Below, piece after piece: positions 26,514-34,657 of a stretch of 64,000 bases of DNA. Every line of letters starts with the position of its first letter. The stretch's first letter is position 1. The DNA lies in the NCBI GenBank assembly GCA_017464345.1, contig JAFUAH010000030.1:1-64000 (forward strand), given 5' to 3'. The notes below the pieces were generated by a model. The model was not told where the DNA came from. It did not search any database and saw nothing but the letters and a program-made list of their open reading frames with translations. The position numbers and the translations under genes are program-made. The DNA comes from Bacteroidaceae bacterium. Its GTDB lineage: Bacteria > Bacteroidota > Bacteroidia > Bacteroidales > Bacteroidaceae.

Positions 26514-27800
26514 ATGAAAAAGTTATATATATTCATCTTACTGATGCTCATCGCCTTGTCTGTCGGTGCCCAGAACATCCGTTACTATAAGTATGGTCGC
26601 GAGGTTATGAGCGTAAACACCGATGATGTGTCCAGCATCGAATCCCTTACCGAAGCGCAACATCCTCTGGCTACTTATGTCAGTGGCAGTCTGCTTAGTG
26701 TGTATCCCATTGGCCGAAACCTCTGGCGCGCCACAGTGAAAGTATCTGATGGAGACGAGAATAAGGTTGGCTTCACCAGTACCCCGGAAGTCAGTACCGA
26801 TGAAGCGACGTGGCAGAGTCTGAATATGGAGAGATTTGACAATACCCTGTATATATATTTGCCCAGCAATACTGACACTTACATGCAGATACGCACCTTG
26901 CGCGAGGGCATACCTTTCTATGCCGAGCCCGTACACATAGGCACGGGTTATTCGATATGGGATGCCGTGGGGGATGCCTCCTGTCTGTCATATACCTATG
27001 TGGAAGGCGAGGCTGTCGGCTATACAGGTATCGTACTGGAGCAGTTCTATGTGCAGAATGAAAGTCTGCTTGGGGAGTATGGAGCATGGGATAACGTCGT
27101 AAGATACATCAACACCTACTTGTCGACGCTGTCTCTTTCGCAACTTGACATTGCCTCTGAGGTGGAGTATACGGGAGGCACACTTCGGCTGCTAAGTTCA
27201 ATTCCTGCCAGTGCTATAGACTATATTTGCTCGCAGACGCGAAAGGGCGAAGTGATTGTCGTACCCAATGCGCAGTATGAATATGACGCCAATATGGAAA
27301 ATGTCAGTCAGGTGGCATGCGATGAATCGTGGGGTGCCCCCTGGGCCGAATATGTAGAAGTTATAGGGCGAAATATGCTTGTACAGACAACTATAGAATA
27401 CACCACACCGATACTCCTGCCCGGGCAAAAGTATGACCTTTACGTTACGATGGTAAGTCAGGGACTTCCCACATGGTTCCGCGTCGGTCATACCGAAATG
27501 ACCGCAAGCGGCTCGATGTCTTCCATGTCATATTATGAGAATCCTTCGCCCATAACTGTGAACAGTGATGTTCCTAATGCTGACCTTATTGTAACAATAG
27601 GAAATTCTCAACGGGTCTTTGTGACAGGGACGGACGATTGTGAGCGTATCCTTGTTCAACAGGGAATATCCACACCGTACGTTGCACCCATAAAGTTGAC
27701 TATTGGCTCAATAGGCATGTCTTCATATCATGGGAAAGTTTATACACGCGAGTTACGAATTGCAGGTATAGAGTTAGTGCCGAGCACCGAAGGGGAATAG
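26514..27800 (+). CDS. Secreted protein of unknown function, third gene of the fasciclin operon
   Basis: A 428-residue protein with a clear signal peptide (1-19, ending SVGAQ) and an otherwise beta-rich, Ser/Thr/Tyr-rich sequence. The N-terminal NIRYYKYGREVMSVNTDDVS is similar in style to the N-terminus of its upstream neighbour (GFLINYKDGHKVEWNYNDFD): both start with a short beta-hairpin region typical of this family of secreted proteins. I cannot assign a domain to residues 60-428. A strong terminator follows at 27942. Context suggests an outer-membrane or surface complex with the fasciclin-type protein. Confidence 0.6.
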   Translation: MKKLYIFILLMLIALSVGAQNIRYYKYGREVMSVNTDDVSSIESLTEAQHPLATYVSGSLLSVYPIGRNLWRATVKVSDGDENKVGFTSTPEVSTDEATWQSLNMERFDNTLYIYLPSNTDTYMQIRTLREGIPFYAEPVHIGTGYSIWDAVGDASCLSYTYVEGEAVGYTGIVLEQFYVQNESLLGEYGAWDNVVRYINTYLSTLSLSQLDIASEVEYTGGTLRLLSSIPASAIDYICSQTRKGEVIVVPNAQYEYDANMENVSQVACDESWGAPWAEYVEVIGRNMLVQTTIEYTTPILLPGQKYDLYVTMVSQGLPTWFRVGHTEMTASGSMSSMSYYENPSPITVNSDVPNADLIVTIGNSQRVFVTGTDDCERILVQQGISTPYVAPIKLTIGSIGMSSYHGKVYTRELRIAGIELVPSTEGE

Positions 27801-27941
27801 CGATAGCCAAGACGACTTAGAGCCTGGGCGAGCGCGAAATCATGGCATCACGGGATATGCGAGATTAGCGTCCCTATGTGCGACGGTTTAGTATTGCGGC
27901 ACAGGGAAGAAAGTGTCGCACGGCAGGAAGGGATACTTAGC

Positions 27942-27980
27942 GGGGTCGTGTTAAAAGTAAGTGGCACGACCCCATTTTTG
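27942..27980 (+). terminator. Terminator of the fasciclin operon
   Basis: GGGGTCGTG (27942-27950) pairs with CACGACCCC (27965-27973), followed by ATTTTTG. Confidence 0.8.
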
Positions 27981-28033
27981 TCCTGCCTAATTTTTGCCCT
28001 ATGCTCTGTTCGTAAGATTATCGGCTTCCTGTT

Positions 28034-28063
28034 TTGCATTACGCAGAAAAATCCGTACCTTTG
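28034..28063 (+). promoter_or_regulatory. Sulfatase promoter
   Basis: TTG at 28034-28036 and a perfect TACCTTTG at 28056-28063 are 19 bases apart. It lies over an in-frame ATG at 28034, so the start must be at 28097. Confidence 0.75.
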
Positions 28064-28096
28064 CATCGGAAACCACTTGCCCTAAATCACGAAGCC

Positions 28097-29734
28097 ATGG
28101 ACAGACACCTCATCTTGAAATTATCAATTGTCAATTGTCAATTGTCGATTTGCGCCATGGCTATGGCGCAGTCGCGTCCCAACATTGTCTATATCATGAC
28201 CGACGACCACACGGCACAGATGATGTCGTGCTACGGCCAGAGCCCCATCCAGACTCCCAATCTCGACCGCCTGGCCCGGGAGGGTGTGCGCTTCACGAAC
28301 AGCTTTGTCGCCAATTCGCTCTCCGGCCCCAGTCGCGCCTGTATGCTCACGGGCAAGCTTTCTCATAAGAACGGATTCACCAACAACGAGCATGGCATCT
28401 TCGACGGCTCACAACAGACCATGCCCAAACTGATGCAGCAGGCCGGATACCAGACGGCCATCGTGGGCAAGTGGCACCTGGTCAGCACCCCCACGGGCTT
28501 CGACCACTGGGACATCCTGGAGGGACAGGGCGAGTACTACAACCCCACCTTCCTCCACCAGGACGGCACCCAGAGCCGCGAACAGGGCTACTGCACCGAC
28601 ATCATCACCGACAAGGCCATCCAGTGGATGGAGGGACGCGACCGGCAGAAGCCCTTCATACTCCTGGTCCACCACAAGGCTTGCCATCGCGACTGGCTAC
28701 CCGACCTCAAGGACATACACGAGTTTGAGAACCAGACCTTCCCCCTGCCCCAGAACTTCTGGGACACGTGGCAGGGCCGACAGGCGGCGCAGGACCAGGA
28801 GATGTCCATCTCCTCTGCCCACGACATGGACATCATCTACGACAACAAGATTTACCTCCCCGGCGACACCAGTCGGCTCTCGCAGCTCTACCTCGACTAC
28901 GTGAACCGCCTCTCGCCGGCCGACCGCCAGACCTACTTCCAGTTCCACGACTCGCTCAGCCGGGCCTTCAAGGCCCATCCCCTCACGGGTCGCCAGCTCA
29001 CTGAATACAAGTTCCAGCGCTACATGCGCGACTATGCCAAGGTCACCAAGAGCCTCGACGAGAACGTGGGACGCCTCATGCAGTACCTGGAGGACAATGG
29101 ACTGCTGGACAACACCCTCGTCGTCTATACCAGCGACCAGGGCTTCTACATGGGCGAGCACGGATGGTTCGACAAGCGCTTCATGTACGAGGAAAGTCTC
29201 AACACTCCCCTGCTGATGCGCCTGCCCCAGGGCTACGCCCGCCGGGGCCTCATCGACGAGATGGTGCAGAACATCGACTATGCCCCTACGTTCCTGGAGA
29301 TGGCCGGAGCCCCTATTCCCAAGGACATACAAGGCCAGTCGATGGTGCCGCTGCTGAAAGAAAGTGGAAAAATGAAAGAATTGAAAAAGGGAAATAAATC
29401 CTCCAATGTTTCCATCCCCCCCCACTGGCGCACGGCCATCTACTACCACTACTACGAGTACCCCGCCGAGCACATGGTGCGCCGCCACTACGGCATCCGC
29501 ACCCAGCGCTACAAGCTCATCCACTTCTATCCCCACACCACGGCCGCACAGGACACCACGGGCCGGCGGCCCATCGACCAGTGGGAACTCTACGACCTGC
29601 AGACCGACCCCTCCGAGATGCACAACCGCTATGGCGACCCCGCCTACCGCAAGGTGCAGAAACAGCTACACAAGCGTCTGCGCCAGCTGCAGCGGCACTA
29701 CGACGACCCGATAGAACAGGAGCTGCGCCACTGA
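28097..29734 (+). CDS. Secreted sulfatase (S1 family, serine-type formylglycine site)
   Basis: A 545-residue arylsulfatase-family protein. Metal-site residues are in NIVYIMTDDHTAQMMSCYG, and the modification motif is LSGPSRACMLTGK (S-x-P-S-R), the form matured to formylglycine by the anaerobic SAM enzyme anSME. KWHL and VVYTSDQGFYMGEHGWFDKR give further active-site residues. It removes sulfate esters from host or algal glycans (family knowledge). The signal peptide is odd: LSIVNCQLSIC is encoded by a 7-bp GTCAATT repeat (28119-28150). Near residues 420-432 an A-rich insert encodes KESGKMKELKKGNKSSN, unusual in this position. No anSME gene is in the window. Confidence 0.9.
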   Translation: MDRHLILKLSIVNCQLSICAMAMAQSRPNIVYIMTDDHTAQMMSCYGQSPIQTPNLDRLAREGVRFTNSFVANSLSGPSRACMLTGKLSHKNGFTNNEHGIFDGSQQTMPKLMQQAGYQTAIVGKWHLVSTPTGFDHWDILEGQGEYYNPTFLHQDGTQSREQGYCTDIITDKAIQWMEGRDRQKPFILLVHHKACHRDWLPDLKDIHEFENQTFPLPQNFWDTWQGRQAAQDQEMSISSAHDMDIIYDNKIYLPGDTSRLSQLYLDYVNRLSPADRQTYFQFHDSLSRAFKAHPLTGRQLTEYKFQRYMRDYAKVTKSLDENVGRLMQYLEDNGLLDNTLVVYTSDQGFYMGEHGWFDKRFMYEESLNTPLLMRLPQGYARRGLIDEMVQNIDYAPTFLEMAGAPIPKDIQGQSMVPLLKESGKMKELKKGNKSSNVSIPPHWRTAIYYHYYEYPAEHMVRRHYGIRTQRYKLIHFYPHTTAAQDTTGRRPIDQWELYDLQTDPSEMHNRYGDPAYRKVQKQLHKRLRQLQRHYDDPIEQELRH

Positions 29735-29860
29735 GCCCACGCTCCACTCCGCCCCCCCGATTTCGTCCCGTACAGGATGCGCCTCCGTCCCGTGCAGGTC
29801 TGAGTTCCGTCCCGCCCGCGTTGGACCTCCGACCCGTACGGGACGGAGGCGCATCTTATC
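29735..29860. repeat. GC-rich intergenic repeat with CCCGTACGGG palindrome (copy 2)
   Basis: Alternating CCGTCCCGTACAGGATGCGC, TCCGTCCCGTGCAGG and TCCGACCCGTACGGGACGGA words; the first and last form a long imperfect inverted repeat (GATGCGCCTCCGTCCCG near 29777 against CGGGACGGAGGCGCATC near 29838). The perfect palindrome is at 29833-29842. The rest of the gap to 30098 has no gene. Confidence 0.75.
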
Positions 29861-30039
29861 CGTGCGTGTGCGCATGGGCGTACGCACGCACGTTCCTTTA
29901 CTATATATAAAACCGATTCAAGCGCATTTCTCACCGAAGTCAGCACCTTTTAGGCACGCTCTACCTGCCAAACGGACACATTTTCCGTCATCTGCTGCAT
30001 TTTTCTGCCAAAATATTAGGTTATCCAGTGATTTTTACC

Positions 30040-30047
30040 TTAATTTG
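30040..30047 (+). promoter_or_regulatory. -7 box before the DUF349 gene
   Basis: TTAATTTG (one mismatch to TAnnTTTG), 51 bases before the start codon at 30099. Confidence 0.45.
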
Positions 30048-30098
30048 CATTGATTTTGTGTAAACTAATGTAACCCGAATCATTACCTAAAAACAAAA

Positions 30099-32036
30099 AT
30101 GATGGACTCTTTAGAACAGACCAAGCAGAATGAGGCCGAAGTGGACGTACAGCCCACCGAAGCCGTAGAGACCGTGGCCCCAGAGGCCCCCGAAACCGAG
30201 AACACACCGCAGGAAGCGGCTCCCACAGAGGAGGCTACAGCCCCAGCAAAGGAGAATGCTGCTCCCACGGAGGAGGAGAGTGCCCCAGCAGAGGAGGAAG
30301 CCCCACAGATTCCCCTGATGAAGACCAAGGAGGAAGTGCTGGCCCGCGCACAGGAAATCGCAGAGCAGAACGAGGGAGGCGACAAGCAGGAACTGGAACT
30401 GCTGAAGCAGCTCTACTATAAATACCATAAGGCCGACATGCTGGCCGCCCATCAGGCATACATCGATGCCGGAGGCGACCCCGAGGCCTACCAACCCGAA
30501 ATAGACCCGACGGAAGAACCCTTCAAGCAGGCCATGCAGCAGATACGCCAGCGCCGTGCCGAGCTGCAGGCCGAAGTGGAACGCCAGAGGACTGAAAACC
30601 TGGCGAAGAAGCAAGCCGTCATCGAGAAAATAAAACAACTGGCCACTACACCCGAAGAGGCAGGCAAGTCGTACGACGCCTTCAAGGAACTGCAAAACGA
30701 GTGGAAGGAGATAGGCCCCGTGCCTGCCGAGAACGTGTCGGAGGTGTGGAAGAACTACCAACTCTACGTGGAGCAGTTCTACGACATGCTGAAGCTGAAC
30801 ATCCAGTTCCGCGAATACGACTTCCGCAAGAACCTGGAGGCCAAGACCCTCCTGTGTGAGCAGGCCGAAAAACTGACCGAGGAGACCGACGTCGTGAAGG
30901 CCATCAACCAGCTCCAGACGCTGCACCAGGAGTGGAAGGAGATAGGCCCCGTGGCCAAGGAACTGCGCGAGGAAATCTGGAACCGCTTCAAGGAGGCCAG
31001 CACCGTCATACGCAAGCGCCACCAGGACTTCTTCGAGGCTCGCAAGGCCCAGGAGGAGGAGAACCTGCAGAAGAAGACCGAACTGTGCGAACAGGTGGAG
31101 GCCATCTCCACCGACGGGCTCAAGACCTTTGCCGACTGGGATGCCAAGACGAAGGAAATCATTGACCTGCAAGCCGTCTGGAAGACCATCGGCTTTGCCC
31201 CGCAGAAGGTGAATACGCAGATATTCGAGCGCTTCCGCGCCGCCTGCGACAAGTTCTTCACCGAGAAGGCTGCCTACTTCAAGGCCGTGAAGGAAGAACT
31301 GAACCAGAACCTGCAGAAGAAGAAGGCCCTGGTGGAGAAGGCCGAGGCGCTGAAGGACAGCACCGAATGGAAGCAGACGAGCGATGCCCTCATCGAACTG
31401 CAAAAGCAGTGGAAGAGCATCGGCGCCGTGCCCCGCAAGGTGAGCGACGAACTGTGGAAGCGCTTCGTGGGTGCCTGCGACCAGTTCTTCGAGGCCAAGA
31501 GCAAGGCTACCGCCGGAGAGCGCGAGGAGCAGCAGGAGAACCTGCAGAAGAAGCAGGCCGTCATCGAGCAACTGCGGGCCCTGGCCGCCAACACCGCCGA
31601 GGCCACCGCGCAGAAGGTGCGCGAACTGCAGCAGGAGTGGAACGCCATCGGCTTTGTGCCCATCCGCGACAAGGACAAGCTCTACCGGCAGTACCGCGAG
31701 GTTGTCGATGGCCTGTACAAGCAGCTTAACCTGGACCGCGCCGAGCAGCGCCTGAACAGCTTCAGGACAACGCTGAAGGTGAGCGCCGAGAGCGGTGCCA
31801 ACACACTGGCCCGCGAGCGCGACCGCCTGGCCCGTGCCTACGAAATCATGAAGTCCGAACTACAGACCTACGAGAACAACATCGGTTTCCTCTCGGCCAG
31901 CAGCAAGAAGGGCAATTCGCTGGTGCTGGAGATTCAGAAGAAAGTAGATAAGCTGAAGGACGAGCTGAACCTGTTGGTGCAGAAAATCAAGGCCGTAGAG
32001 ACAGAGATGCGCAACCAACAGAAGGAAGAGGCGTAA
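30099..32036 (+). CDS. DUF349 repeat protein
   Basis: A 645-residue cytoplasmic protein. The first 75 residues are acidic and low in complexity (Glu/Ala/Pro/Thr). From about 140 on there are five DUF349 units, each opening with a (E/Q)-W-K-x-I-G-x-(V/A)-P-like motif: EWKEIGPVPAENVSEVWKNY, EWKEIGPVAKELREEIWNRF, VWKTIGFAPQKVNTQIFERF, QWKSIGAVPRKVSDELWKRF and EWNAIGFVPIRDKDKLYRQY. The units are long helical hairpins. The C-terminal 80 residues form a coiled coil. DUF349 proteins are almost universal in Bacteroidetes and their role is not settled. An ATG one codon later is an equally possible start. Confidence 0.9.
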   Translation: MMDSLEQTKQNEAEVDVQPTEAVETVAPEAPETENTPQEAAPTEEATAPAKENAAPTEEESAPAEEEAPQIPLMKTKEEVLARAQEIAEQNEGGDKQELELLKQLYYKYHKADMLAAHQAYIDAGGDPEAYQPEIDPTEEPFKQAMQQIRQRRAELQAEVERQRTENLAKKQAVIEKIKQLATTPEEAGKSYDAFKELQNEWKEIGPVPAENVSEVWKNYQLYVEQFYDMLKLNIQFREYDFRKNLEAKTLLCEQAEKLTEETDVVKAINQLQTLHQEWKEIGPVAKELREEIWNRFKEASTVIRKRHQDFFEARKAQEEENLQKKTELCEQVEAISTDGLKTFADWDAKTKEIIDLQAVWKTIGFAPQKVNTQIFERFRAACDKFFTEKAAYFKAVKEELNQNLQKKKALVEKAEALKDSTEWKQTSDALIELQKQWKSIGAVPRKVSDELWKRFVGACDQFFEAKSKATAGEREEQQENLQKKQAVIEQLRALAANTAEATAQKVRELQQEWNAIGFVPIRDKDKLYRQYREVVDGLYKQLNLDRAEQRLNSFRTTLKVSAESGANTLARERDRLARAYEIMKSELQTYENNIGFLSASSKKGNSLVLEIQKKVDKLKDELNLLVQKIKAVETEMRNQQKEEA

Positions 32037-32046
32037 GTTACATCAT

Positions 32047-32076
32047 GTAGGGGCGTACCTCCGTGTACGCCCCTAC
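32047..32076. repeat. Perfect 12-bp palindrome after the DUF349 gene
   Basis: GTAGGGGCGTAC (32047-32058) and GTACGCCCCTAC (32065-32076), 6-base loop, no T-run. It may act as transcript 3' stabiliser or be a REP-like unit. Confidence 0.6.
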
Positions 32077-32099
32077 AGTTGAACCGCTATAAAACGAAG

Positions 32100-32125
32100 A
32101 AAGCCGCTCAGCGTTGAGCGGCTTT
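32100..32125. terminator. Terminator of tRNA-Gln (bidirectional)
   Basis: AAAGCCGCTCA (32100-32110) and TGAGCGGCTTT (32115-32125) form an 11-bp stem with a 4-base loop. On the minus strand it is followed by CTTCGTTTTAT, just past the tRNA-Gln 3' end. Confidence 0.8.
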
Positions 32126-32135
32126 CTCTTGTCTG

Positions 32136-32206
32136 TTGGGCTACCCGGACTCGAACCAGGAAAGGCAGGACCAGAATCTGCAGTGTTACCATTACACCAT
32201 AGCCCA
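32136..32206 (-). tRNA. tRNA-Gln (anticodon CTG)
   Basis: On the minus strand a 71-base cloverleaf is seen: acceptor TGGGCTA/TAGCCCA, anticodon arm GCAGA-TTCTGGT-CCTGC (one A-C mismatch next to the loop) with CTG at positions 34-36, and T arm CCTGG-TTCGAGT-CCGGG. The discriminator is A and CCA is not encoded. CTG reads the CAG codon. Confidence 0.92.
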
Positions 32207-32226
32207 ATGACTTCCTTAAAAGCGAG

Positions 32227-32339
32227 GCAAAGGTACGCACTTTTTCCGTATCTGCAAAACTTTTTTAGAGAAAAATGCACTAAATACTCAAAAAAAACCC
32301 AAAAGCGTTTGCAGATACGGAAAAAGTGCGTACCTTTGC
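32227..32339. promoter_or_regulatory. Perfect 32-bp inverted repeat carrying identical divergent tRNA promoters
   Basis: Bases 32227-32258 are the exact reverse complement of 32308-32339, and with a 1-base offset the match goes on into AGCGAG (32221) / CTCGCT (32341). Each arm holds a TTG-n19-TACCTTTG promoter: minus strand box at 32235-32228 towards tRNA-Gln, plus strand box at 32331-32338 towards tRNA-Lys. The 49-base centre is AT-rich and has no gene. Confidence 0.88.
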
Positions 32340-32373
32340 ACTCGCTATCCTGAAAGGGGTGGTTTTATGGTCA

Positions 32374-32449
32374 GACCCGCTAGCTCAGCTGGTAGAGCAC
32401 AACACTTTTAATGTTGGGGTCTCGGGTTCGAGCCCCGAGCGGGTCACCA
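32374..32449 (+). tRNA. tRNA-Lys (anticodon TTT)
   Basis: Acceptor GACCCGC/GCGGGTC, D arm with AGCTCAGCTGGTAGAGC, anticodon arm CAACA-CTTTTAA-TGTTG with TTT, T arm CTCGG-GTTCGAG-CCCGAG-like, discriminator A, encoded CCA at 32447-32449. Its promoter is the right arm of the inverted repeat at 32308-32339. Confidence 0.95.
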
Positions 32450-32454
32450 AGAAG

Positions 32455-32479
32455 GAGGGGCGGCAAGCCCCTCTTTTTT
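32455..32479 (+). terminator. Terminator of tRNA-Lys
   Basis: GAGGGGC (32455-32461) pairs with GCCCCTC (32467-32473), followed by TTTTTTC. Confidence 0.85.
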
Positions 32480-32563
32480 CGTAAGGAACGACGGAGCGGG
32501 CGGGCGGATAGCAAAAAAAGAAGAAGATAGATACTTATATATATCAATAGGGAAAAAAGCAAT

Positions 32564-33337
32564 ATGAAGCGTAAAAGCATTACGGTATGGGCCCTGACGG
32601 TGGCCCTGGTGTGCCTGCTCGTGACTGGGTGTAAGTCTGGCTGCAGTGAAATCACAGACGACAACAAGACCGTGGAGCGGACGGAGGGACAAGATTCGGT
32701 GTTCATGAACATCGACTTCCCCCAGTGCGGCAACAAACTGTTGCAGACAGCCATCGTGGAGTACATCAGCGAGACGCTGGGCGGAACCTACGAAGGCGAC
32801 TATGCCGACACCGACTCCCTGATGGCCCACTATGCGTCGGAGTACATGGCCGACATGCGGGAGATTCGTTCTGAGTTCCTGGACGACGTGCCCATGGAGT
32901 TCTACCGCGAGGCCACGGTGAACAAGGTCTATGAGACCGACAAGGTGGTCACCTATGTGTTCTCGACCGAGGAGTACAGCGGTGGGGCCCATGGCATCGG
33001 TTCGGTGTCGGGCGTGACCTTCCGCAAGAGCGACGGTCGCCGCGTGGGGCTCGACATGCTCCGCGAATGCGACCTGAGCGAAGAGGTGAAGGAGGGGCTG
33101 ATGGAGTACTTCGAGGTGAAGACCGACAAGGAACTGGAGGAGAACCTGATGGGTGTGGATGCCGACCTGATACCCATGCCTGAGACCAGGCCCTACTTCA
33201 TGGACGGCGGCCTGGTGTTCGTCTATCAGAGCTACGAGATAGCCTGCTACGCCGCAGGCCGGCCCTCGTTCACCATCCCCTACGAAAAGTTGCGCCCCAT
33301 GCTCAATGTCACAGGGCGCCGTCTGTTCTCGGAATAA
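32564..33337 (+). CDS. DUF3298 (RsiV-like) lipoprotein
   Basis: A 257-residue lipoprotein: hydrophobic n-region then lipobox LLVTGC (Cys near residue 22). The C-terminal half has the DUF3298 landmarks EEYSGGAHGIG, SDGRRVGLDML and PSFTIPYEKLRPMLN. The same fold occurs in the sensor part of the anti-sigma factor RsiV, which binds lysozyme; here there is no cytoplasmic domain, so it is not an anti-sigma factor. Role unknown, perhaps ligand binding in the periplasm. It is convergent with the LuxR-type gene, and a hairpin at 33346-33383 separates them. Confidence 0.8.
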   Translation: MKRKSITVWALTVALVCLLVTGCKSGCSEITDDNKTVERTEGQDSVFMNIDFPQCGNKLLQTAIVEYISETLGGTYEGDYADTDSLMAHYASEYMADMREIRSEFLDDVPMEFYREATVNKVYETDKVVTYVFSTEEYSGGAHGIGSVSGVTFRKSDGRRVGLDMLRECDLSEEVKEGLMEYFEVKTDKELEENLMGVDADLIPMPETRPYFMDGGLVFVYQSYEIACYAAGRPSFTIPYEKLRPMLNVTGRRLFSE

Positions 33338-33345
33338 GAAAGAGC

Positions 33346-33383
33346 GAGAGCGGGTATGTCGTGCATTCGGCATACCCGCTCTC
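33346..33383. terminator. Bidirectional terminator between convergent genes
   Basis: GAGAGCGGGTATG (33346-33358) pairs with CATACCCGCTCTC (33371-33383): 13-bp stem, 12-base loop, then TCGTTTAG on the plus strand. Confidence 0.75.
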
Positions 33384-33387
33384 TCGT

Positions 33388-34383
33388 TTAGAGTTTCACG
33401 TCTTCCACGTTGATGATGCCGTTCACGATGGCATAGATGGTAAGCCCGGCAGCCGCATGGATGTCGAGCTTTCTGGATATATTGCGGCGGTGCGTCATCA
33501 CCGTGTTTACGGAGATAAACATCCGTTCGGCAATCTCCTTGTTCGCCAGGCCCATGGCCACCAGGCGGATGACCTCGCGCTCGCGGTCGCTAAGCGTATT
33601 GTCGGAGAGAGGAGAATTTGCTGCCGCCCTTGTGTCGGAGTCCATTTGCAACTCTGATTCTTCACTCTTCACTCTTCGTTCTTCACTTTCAGCCACCTCC
33701 TGCTCCAACTGCCTTACGCACTGGCTGAACAGCGTGTCCTCCATGTGGCAGTGGTTCAGGAAGTCCTCCTCCACCATGTAGATGTCCATCAACGCGTCGC
33801 TCAGCAGGGCGGCGTTCTGGTCGTTGGGGTAGTACTTGATGATGATGCTCTTCAGTTCCGACAGGCTGCGGTCGATGCTGTTGTGACTGCCTTCGTGCTG
33901 GCTGGTGAAGTCGGCCAGTCGATGTCCGCCCGTCTGTCCTTGCAGCAGGCCCTCGACGTAGGGATGCACGTTGGCGTTCTCGTACTCCATGTGGCGGGAG
34001 ACCTCGGCCACGTATTCGTCGTAGAACTTCACGATGAGCACGGCTATCTGCGAGCGCATGTCAATGGCCTGGAGCAGTTTACGCCGTATGGCCGGCAGCC
34101 GGTAGTCGGTGAAGTAGGTGTGGGAGTTCCTGAGGTATCGGAGCATGGTGGGCAGGTCTATGTGCTCCACCATCTCAGTGATGTGGGCATGGTTGGTGTC
34201 CTTCAGGAAGTTCACAACGGTCAGGAAGGTGGGAGCATCCACCCCCGCTTTCTTGCAGGTCTCGGCCACCGTCTGGTCGCCGAAGCCCAGAGTGATGCCG
34301 AAGCGGCTTATCATCTGCAGCATCCGATAGTCGTCGCTGATGACGTCGCTCATCGGGTCGGTTTCGTGGTATCGTCCAGTCAT
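33388..34383 (-). CDS. RIC/hemerythrin-like di-iron domain fused to LuxR helix-turn-helix (regulator)
   Basis: A 331-residue protein in two parts. Residues 25-65 (SRFGITLGFGDQTVAETCKK, then AGVDAPTFL) resemble the ScdA/YtfE N-terminal domain, but the CCGG cysteines are replaced by GFGD. Residues 80-220 look like the four-helix di-iron domain of RIC proteins: H88, H131-x3-E135, H163/H167 and H211-x3-E215, the H-x3-E pairs being in the same order as the YtfE ligands. Residues 264-315 form a LuxR/GerE HTH (LSDREREVIRLVAMGLANKE, then IAERMFISVNTVMTHRRNIS). I infer a transcription factor that senses O2, NO or iron through the di-iron site. Its linker (residues 232-242) is encoded by a repeat shared with the ccsA-like gene. 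It is divergent from the porin/imelysin/cytochrome genes and is the likely regulator of them. Confidence 0.8.
   Translation of the reverse strand: MTGRYHETDPMSDVISDDYRMLQMISRFGITLGFGDQTVAETCKKAGVDAPTFLTVVNFLKDTNHAHITEMVEHIDLPTMLRYLRNSHTYFTDYRLPAIRRKLLQAIDMRSQIAVLIVKFYDEYVAEVSRHMEYENANVHPYVEGLLQGQTGGHRLADFTSQHEGSHNSIDRSLSELKSIIIKYYPNDQNAALLSDALMDIYMVEEDFLNHCHMEDTLFSQCVRQLEQEVAESEERRVKSEESELQMDSDTRAAANSPLSDNTLSDREREVIRLVAMGLANKEIAERMFISVNTVMTHRRNISRKLDIHAAAGLTIYAIVNGIINVEDVKL
33657..33687 (-). repeat. 31-bp GTGAAGA-type word inside the LuxR-type gene
   Basis: The minus-strand sequence is identical over 31 bases to 43062-43092 in the cytochrome c maturation gene, and encodes SEERRVKSEE in both. 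It forms the linker between the di-iron and HTH domains. Confidence 0.85.
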
Positions 34384-34402
34384 TCTTTCTTTTTTTTATT
34401 TT

Positions 34403-34560
34403 AACACAGAGCTTTAATTTCTCATTTCTCTTTAGAGATTACAAGAGGCATCCACGGATACTTCACAGAGGGGCTACGCCCTCACTTTCCGCCGTAGGCT
34501 CTCTGTGTAAGACCTTTGGTCTCTCTGTTTTTCTCTCGTCATAAATAAACCTCTGTGTTG
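34403..34560. repeat. ACACAGAG element (copy 1) in the leader of the LuxR-type gene
   Basis: Outer inverted arms AACACAGAG (34403-34411) and CTCTGTGTTG (34551-34560); inner imperfect arms CACAGAGGGGCTACGCC (34464-34480) and GCCGTAGGCTCTCTGTG (34491-34507); small hairpin AGACC-TTT-GGTCT at 34510-34522. The gap 34384-34701 has no gene. With the promoter at 34574-34604 the element would be transcribed as the 5' leader of the regulator gene. A second copy is at 62686-62802. Confidence 0.7.
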
Positions 34561-34573
34561 AATAATCACCCTG

Positions 34574-34604
34574 CAAAGGTACAAAAAGCCCCTGTTTTAA
34601 CCAA
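34574..34604 (-). promoter_or_regulatory. Promoter of the LuxR-type regulator
   Basis: On the minus strand TTG (34604-34602), 20 bases, then a perfect TACCTTTG (34581-34574). This gives a leader of about 185 bases. Confidence 0.65.
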
Positions 34605-34657
34605 TATTAAGTATCAGAAATAAGGCGGAGCACGTGCAAAATCGCAAATTTTGAGTA

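Noticed and set aside
30111..31571. Minus-strand open frame (486 codons) opposite the DUF349 gene
   Set aside because: Leu/Val/Gly low-complexity translation mirrored from helical repeats; the sense strand carries clear DUF349 units.
32047..32076. GTAGGGGCGTAC palindrome as an intrinsic terminator of the DUF349 gene
   Set aside because: The stem is perfect but no T-run follows on either strand, so it is listed as a palindrome only.
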